Source of the DNA: an uncultured Chloroflexota bacterium
GTDB taxonomy: Bacteria; Chloroflexota; Dehalococcoidia; UBA2247; RBG-13-53-26
Assembly: GCA_937860285.1 (NCBI GenBank)
Contig: CALMBS010000505.1
Coordinates: 1 to 16,025 of the forward strand
Reading direction: 5' to 3'
DNA: 16,025 nucleotides
Positions within the stretch are counted from its first letter, which is position 1; every line of letters starts with the position of its first letter. The translations under genes were made by a program, and so were the position numbers. This document shows positions 11,784 through 16,025 of the stretch, in pieces. The notes under the pieces are model-generated. The model was not told the DNA's origin. It was given only the letters and a program-made list of their open reading frames with translations, and made no database searches.

Positions 11784-13991
11784 ATGGGCATATGCTACGG
11801 GGGCAAGACCCTGAAAGAAGCACAGACGGCGGCGACACAGCTCTTTGAGAAGACGGGGAGGCTGTACGGCCTGAAGGAACTCCCCTTGCTGGAACAAGAC
11901 CCGATCAAGCTGGCTAAATTCCAATCCAAGCTGGTGGCGGCGTGTGTCCAGGCCCGGGACACCGCCAAGCTGATAACGGCCAACCCCATCGCTCTCATCA
12001 TGTCCGAGCTGCAGTTCATGCTGGGAGTGCCGGAGGGAGACCTGGTTTCATCCTCATACGGGCTCATTGGCCATCTGCAGAGTGCGCCCTTCGTGGTCCG
12101 CTATATAGCGGAGACCGGCCTGGAAGAAGACGGCATAAAGAGCGGAGACATATTCAGCTCCAACGACCCCAAGTTCGGTGCCCCGCATCCAGCCGACTGC
12201 TTCACCACCATACCCATTTTCTACGATGGAGTACTGATGGGGTGGGCCATGGGCATGAGCCACATTGCCGACACGGGTTCCATCCAGCCGGGCGGGCTGA
12301 GCGCCATAAGCGTTTCCTCCTTCACCGACGGCTATTTCTATCCGCCCATGAAGACCGGGGAGAACTTCAAGCAGTATCGGTGGTACTACGAGCAGTGGCA
12401 GAGGAAGACGCGGGCCGGCGATTTCAACGTCATGGACGAGAGGATGCGAGCCACCGGCGCGACCATGCTTCACGACAAAGTGATCGAGATCATCAAGGAG
12501 TTCGGGCCCGACTACTACCGCGAAGCCCTTAAGGAAATAATGGAGAGGGAGAGAAGGGTCCTGACAGGCCGCGTTATGTCGGAGACCGTCCCCGGGAAGT
12601 ACGAGTACCAGGCCTTCAACAGGGTCAACTTCAAGGGGCTGATGACCAACCTGTGGCCGCGGTCGGACAGAGACTGGCTGCTTAACGAGGGCTGCGACAC
12701 GTACATCAATCCGGACGGGTCGTTGACCATGGACCTGGAAGGCACCAGCAGCGAGGACGAGTTCTACGCCAACTGCTACGAGTCCGGCCTGAGGATGGTC
12801 AGCTCTCTGGGCTGCTGGCCGACCTTCGCCTATTCAAAGACACTGAACACTGCGCTCCAGTACATGACACACTGGAAGATCCCGCCCGGAAGCATGTACA
12901 ACCCTCAGAGCCCTTCCGCCGGTGCGGTCACCGGCCTCATCGAGGGGCAGTCCTATCTGTGCATGTTTCTCATGGTTATCAGTCAGGCCAGGCTCGCCAG
13001 GGGCTTCCTGGAAGAGACCTACACCATGGCCGGCACCGGGAGCGGCATCGCGTCCACCGGAGCCTTCTCCGACGGATTCGAGTGGCAGGGCGGCGACTGG
13101 TCACATATCTGCGCCAAGGCCGGCCCGCCGAGCGCCTTCAAGGACGGTGAGACTCTGAACTTCGGGGGGCCGGCCCCGCAATCCGACCTGGGGGAGATGG
13201 AGGCCACCGAGTTCATCCAGCCAACCTGCCTCTATATCGGGAGAAGGCCGCTCCAGGACTACTTCGGGCACGGGAAGTACCGTTGTGGGGTTGGACTCAG
13301 TGACCTCCTGTTGATCGTGGAGCCGGGAAAGCGCCTGGACTTCTGCGCCTCGGCCGGCTCCGGCGGCGGGGTCTGCGAGCCGGCCTACGGCATGTGCGGC
13401 GGATACCCTTCTCCCAACGACATTAACGCCTTCTTCGTGGGCACGAATATGAAGGAGATCCTGGCCAATGGCGGGACCTATCCGCGGGACTTGCAGGAAG
13501 CCAGGCAGTGGATGAAGGAGGGCAAGCTCAAGGTAGACCGGTTCTTCTACTACAACAACTACACTCCTACGATCAACCTGAAGGACGGCGACATCTTCGG
13601 CCTGGCCAACGGGCTGCAACCCGGCTGGGGTGATGTCCTGGAGCGGAGCAAGGCCCTGGTGGCCAGGGACGTCGGCGAAGGCTCGATGAGCGAAGAGACA
13701 GCCAGGAAGGTCTACGGAGTCGCGTTCAGCGACGGGAAGGTAGATGAACGGGAGACCGAGAAGGCCCGAAAACAGATCCGGGACAAACGAAGGGAACGAT
13801 CAGTTGACGTACAGGAGTGGTGGAAGCAGGAGAGAGAGCGAGTACGGGCCAAGGAGTTCTACGAGGACGTGAACAACATGTACTGGGACTGCCTCAAGTG
13901 GGAGAAGTTCCGGCGCAAGTTCATGGGATTCTGGCAGTTGCCCGAGGACTATTCACTCAGCATGAGAGGGGGTGTAGGCAATGGAAGCTAG
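11784..13991 (+). CDS. acxB: Acetone-carboxylase-type enzyme, alpha subunit (HyuB/oxoprolinase-B family)
   Basis: The 735-residue protein belongs to the hydantoinase B family in its acetone-carboxylase alpha form. Family features include the N-terminal helical region, the SSNDPKFGAPHPADCF segment (125-140) and the MSHIADTGSIQPGG segment (158-171), whose Asp and His residues are likely metal ligands. The C-terminal extension (about 640-735; WWKQERERVRAKEFYEDV and FRRKFMGFWQLPEDYS) is characteristic of this subgroup and absent from plain hydantoinases. Known enzymes carboxylate acetone to acetoacetate at the cost of ATP, with a metal in this subunit. AAAGGAG lies four bases before the ATG. It overlaps the gamma gene by 11 bases. 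Substrate could be acetone or another ketone. Confidence 0.85.
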   Translation: MGICYGGKTLKEAQTAATQLFEKTGRLYGLKELPLLEQDPIKLAKFQSKLVAACVQARDTAKLITANPIALIMSELQFMLGVPEGDLVSSSYGLIGHLQSAPFVVRYIAETGLEEDGIKSGDIFSSNDPKFGAPHPADCFTTIPIFYDGVLMGWAMGMSHIADTGSIQPGGLSAISVSSFTDGYFYPPMKTGENFKQYRWYYEQWQRKTRAGDFNVMDERMRATGATMLHDKVIEIIKEFGPDYYREALKEIMERERRVLTGRVMSETVPGKYEYQAFNRVNFKGLMTNLWPRSDRDWLLNEGCDTYINPDGSLTMDLEGTSSEDEFYANCYESGLRMVSSLGCWPTFAYSKTLNTALQYMTHWKIPPGSMYNPQSPSAGAVTGLIEGQSYLCMFLMVISQARLARGFLEETYTMAGTGSGIASTGAFSDGFEWQGGDWSHICAKAGPPSAFKDGETLNFGGPAPQSDLGEMEATEFIQPTCLYIGRRPLQDYFGHGKYRCGVGLSDLLLIVEPGKRLDFCASAGSGGGVCEPAYGMCGGYPSPNDINAFFVGTNMKEILANGGTYPRDLQEARQWMKEGKLKVDRFFYYNNYTPTINLKDGDIFGLANGLQPGWGDVLERSKALVARDVGEGSMSEETARKVYGVAFSDGKVDERETEKARKQIRDKRRERSVDVQEWWKQERERVRAKEFYEDVNNMYWDCLKWEKFRRKFMGFWQLPEDYSLSMRGGVGNGS

Positions 13992-14556
13992 CGATGTTAC
14001 CAACCATGTCATAGAGGACCTCGTGACCGGCAGCCTGCCCTGGGACCAGGCCAAGCAGCTGATCCGGCTCGACCCCAAGGACAACGACCGGTTCTGGAAG
14101 TACCTGGCGGTGCTGCAGTCCAGGGTGAAGTGGAAGGAGAAGATACTGATTCGTATCTCGGAGCACCTGTACGTGGTGGCCAAGGGCAAGGACAGGATAG
14201 TCAAGTGCGACTGCGGCCAGGAGTTCGGCGACTACCGCATGAACTGGAAGCTGCAGGCCAAGATATTCGTGCGCCGGACACCGGAAGAGATGGCCGAGGT
14301 GTACTCCATAGACATCTCGTCGCCTGAGACCCGCCTGGTGGAGCTGCGGGAATACTACTGCCCGGGCTGCTACAGTCTGCTGGCCACTGAGGTCCTTCCA
14401 CCGGGGTTTCCGCCATTCTTCGAGATGCTGCCGGACCTGGATACACTCTACAGGGAATGGCTGGGCAAACCCCTGGCAGATGAAAGCCCGGGGTGGTTTG
14501 AGGACAAAACACTCGAGCTGACGGCCGAATGGGGCCGGGGAGGGGTGAAGGCATGA
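13981..14556 (+). CDS. acxC: Acetone-carboxylase-type enzyme, gamma subunit
   Basis: The 191-residue product matches the acetone carboxylase gamma family. It has VKCDCGQEFGDYRMNWKL (75-92) and REYYCPGC (123-130); C76, C78, C127 and C130 form a likely zinc site. The flanking EVLPPGFPPFFEMLPDL (137-153) is also typical. The gamma chain is a small subunit that is specific to acetone-type carboxylases and is not found in hydantoinases or 5-oxoprolinases, so it is the best evidence for the operon's type. It starts inside the end of the alpha gene after a GAGGGGG ribosome site, and its stop overlaps the beta start by four bases (ATGA). Its place between alpha and beta differs from the beta-alpha-gamma order of characterised acx operons. 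Confidence 0.88.
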   Translation: MEASDVTNHVIEDLVTGSLPWDQAKQLIRLDPKDNDRFWKYLAVLQSRVKWKEKILIRISEHLYVVAKGKDRIVKCDCGQEFGDYRMNWKLQAKIFVRRTPEEMAEVYSIDISSPETRLVELREYYCPGCYSLLATEVLPPGFPPFFEMLPDLDTLYREWLGKPLADESPGWFEDKTLELTAEWGRGGVKA

Positions 14557-16025
14557 CCACTGCCACCAATGCCAAGAAGCGATACTTGATTGCCCTGGAT
14601 GCCGGTGGCACCATGACCGACACGTTTCTGGTCAACGAAGAGGGGGAGTTCGTTCTGGGCAAGGCCCTGACGAACCACACCAGTGAGGCCTTGAGCTACG
14701 GCAGCTCGGTCGAAGATGCCGCCAGCTACTGGGATATGAACGGCAAGGACGTCCACGAGAGGGCCATCAGCAGCACCTACACCGGCACCACCATGCTTAA
14801 TATACTGCTGACCCAATCGGGGTCCAAGGTGGGGTTGCTCATAACCAGGGGTTTTGCCACCATGCCGGCACTGGAAAGGGGGTTGACCTGGCTGGGACTT
14901 CCGTACGAAGAGATCCCGCGCCAGATCCTCCACGAGCACACGCCGCCCCTGGTGCATCCGAAGCACATCAAAGAAGTCACCGAGCGCATTGCCGTAGGCA
15001 GCTACTACATGGGCCATCACTACATGCCGGGTCATGTGGTGATACCCCTGCAGGAGGAAGACGTGGTGCGCGGCGTCAACGAGCTTCTGGACGAGGGCGT
15101 GGAGCACATCGGGATACTGTTCATGGGCTCCTACATCAACCCGTCACACGAGTCCAGGGCGGCCCAGATAGCGCGTGAGATGGTGGCCAGGAGAGGCCTG
15201 GAGACACCCGTCATCACATCGTACGAGGTGTGCCCCATGGCCAGGGAGACGCAGAGACTGAAGACCCTGCTTCTTCAATGCTACGTGACCAACGAAGGTT
15301 CGACACAGCTGTATCGGGTGGAGCAGCGCGCCAAGGGGTACGGGTACAGGTGGGACCTGTTGACCCTGCTGTCATATGGGGCGGTGGCGAACATCCGCCA
15401 TCCCAGGCTGGTGGAGGCCGTCGTTTCCGGACCGACGGGAGGGTTGCTGGGCGGCAAGGCTGTGGCTGAGACCCTGGGAAACCGCAACCTGGTCTGCGCG
15501 GACCTCGGAGGCACCAGTTGGGACGTCGGGGTCCTGGTTGACGGGCTGGTCCCGGTAAACAAGGACCCGGATTTTGCCAACCACCGGCTGAGGATGCCCA
15601 TGGTGGACATCAACTCCATCGGCGCCGGGACCGGTACGGCGATTCGCGTGGAGCCGAAGACGAAACGGGTGACACTGGGGCCCGACAGCGCCGGCAGCAA
15701 GATAGGGACATGCTATGAGTACCCGGAAATCACCATCGGCGACATAGACCTGGTGCTGGGCTACCTCAACCCCGAGTACTTCCTCGGCGGCAAGGTCAAG
15801 GTCGACAAGGCCAGGGCCCTGGAATGCCTCACGCAGAGGCTGGCCAAGCCCCTGGGACTGGATGTCTACCAGGCATCAGAGGAGGTGCTGGACCTGCTGC
15901 ACTCGCAGATGTCCGACCATATCAACGCTACACTGAGCTCGAGGGGCCTCAATCCCACTGACTTCAACGTGATCGTCTACGGAGGCAGCGGGCCGATGCA
16001 CATGTGGGGCATTGAGAAGAGGCTC
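14553..16025 (+). CDS. acxA: Acetone-carboxylase-type enzyme, beta subunit (HyuA/oxoprolinase-A family), 3' end beyond window
   Basis: The frame is open from the ATG at 14553 to the window edge: 491 codons, about two thirds of the roughly 720 expected. The protein has an actin/hexokinase-like ATPase fold as in hydantoinase A. The phosphate-1 motif is DAGGTMTDTFLV (16-27), the phosphate-2 motif ADLGGTSWDVGV is near 316-327, and the adenosine-side motif YGGSGPMH begins at 476. The segment INSIGAGTGTAIRVE (about 350) is also diagnostic. In characterised acetone carboxylases this subunit binds and hydrolyses ATP to phosphorylate substrates. The start overlaps the gamma stop (ATGA), so translation is coupled. 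The AGGTMTDTF form of the first motif fits acetone carboxylase better than plain hydantoinase. Confidence 0.88.
   Translation, partial: MTTATNAKKRYLIALDAGGTMTDTFLVNEEGEFVLGKALTNHTSEALSYGSSVEDAASYWDMNGKDVHERAISSTYTGTTMLNILLTQSGSKVGLLITRGFATMPALERGLTWLGLPYEEIPRQILHEHTPPLVHPKHIKEVTERIAVGSYYMGHHYMPGHVVIPLQEEDVVRGVNELLDEGVEHIGILFMGSYINPSHESRAAQIAREMVARRGLETPVITSYEVCPMARETQRLKTLLLQCYVTNEGSTQLYRVEQRAKGYGYRWDLLTLLSYGAVANIRHPRLVEAVVSGPTGGLLGGKAVAETLGNRNLVCADLGGTSWDVGVLVDGLVPVNKDPDFANHRLRMPMVDINSIGAGTGTAIRVEPKTKRVTLGPDSAGSKIGTCYEYPEITIGDIDLVLGYLNPEYFLGGKVKVDKARALECLTQRLAKPLGLDVYQASEEVLDLLHSQMSDHINATLSSRGLNPTDFNVIVYGGSGPMHMWGIEKRL

Noticed and set aside
1..16025. Search for CRISPR arrays, transposases, integrases and defence genes
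   Set aside because: No regularly spaced direct repeats with unique spacers and no recognisable mobile-element or defence protein were seen.

Overview
This window looks like a piece of a GC-rich bacterial chromosome, probably from an anaerobe. The bacterial signs are a lipobox-type lipoprotein, sigma-70-like promoters, Shine-Dalgarno sites and CCA-encoded tRNAs. The gene mix (ferredoxin-dependent 2-oxoacid oxidoreductase, acetone-carboxylase-type ATP-dependent carboxylase, Lrp/AsnC regulators, acyl-CoA ligase, FAS1-type dehydratase) is reminiscent of uncultured Chloroflexota such as Dehalococcoidia. That placement is an impression; no marker gene here proves it. I see no transposase, integrase, CRISPR array or rRNA.

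Region 1 (1-3253, minus strand) is a compact operon porC-porD-porA-porB followed by a NuoE-like [2Fe-2S] protein cut by the window edge. It encodes a four-subunit 2-oxoacid:ferredoxin oxidoreductase. The NuoE partner suggests that its electrons can be passed to NAD(P). Its promoter lies back to back with the promoter of tRNA-Pro(UGG) at 3381-3456.

Region 2 (3381-6200) lies between tRNA-Pro and a CAU-anticodon tRNA (5578-5652). It holds small genes of unknown role: a 62-residue protein with a hairpin terminator, a 112-residue helical protein, a 196-residue lipoprotein, a PH-like plus SHOCT protein, and on the minus strand a zinc-ribbon membrane protein. Several have recognisable promoters of their own.

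Region 3 (6227-10566, plus strand) is an operon of four genes: a tandem-fused Lrp/AsnC regulator, an AMP-forming acyl-CoA synthetase-like protein with non-canonical catalytic motifs, an SDR-fold NAD(P)-binding protein, and a FAS1/MaoC-type dehydratase broken by a one-base frameshift. Its promoter is preceded by AT-rich, helically phased GCATAT repeats and a 15-bp palindrome, which look like regulator sites.

Region 4 (10640-16025) has a single-copy Lrp/AsnC regulator on the minus strand, divergent from an acetone-carboxylase-type operon in the order alpha-gamma-beta (beta runs off the window). The 682-base intergenic region between them carries two matching inverted repeats exactly 200 bp apart. 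Chemically, the carboxylase would make a 2-oxoacid-type carboxylate (acetoacetate if acetone is the substrate). The ligase, SDR and dehydratase of region 3 could then work on the CoA ester. That link is inference from proximity.
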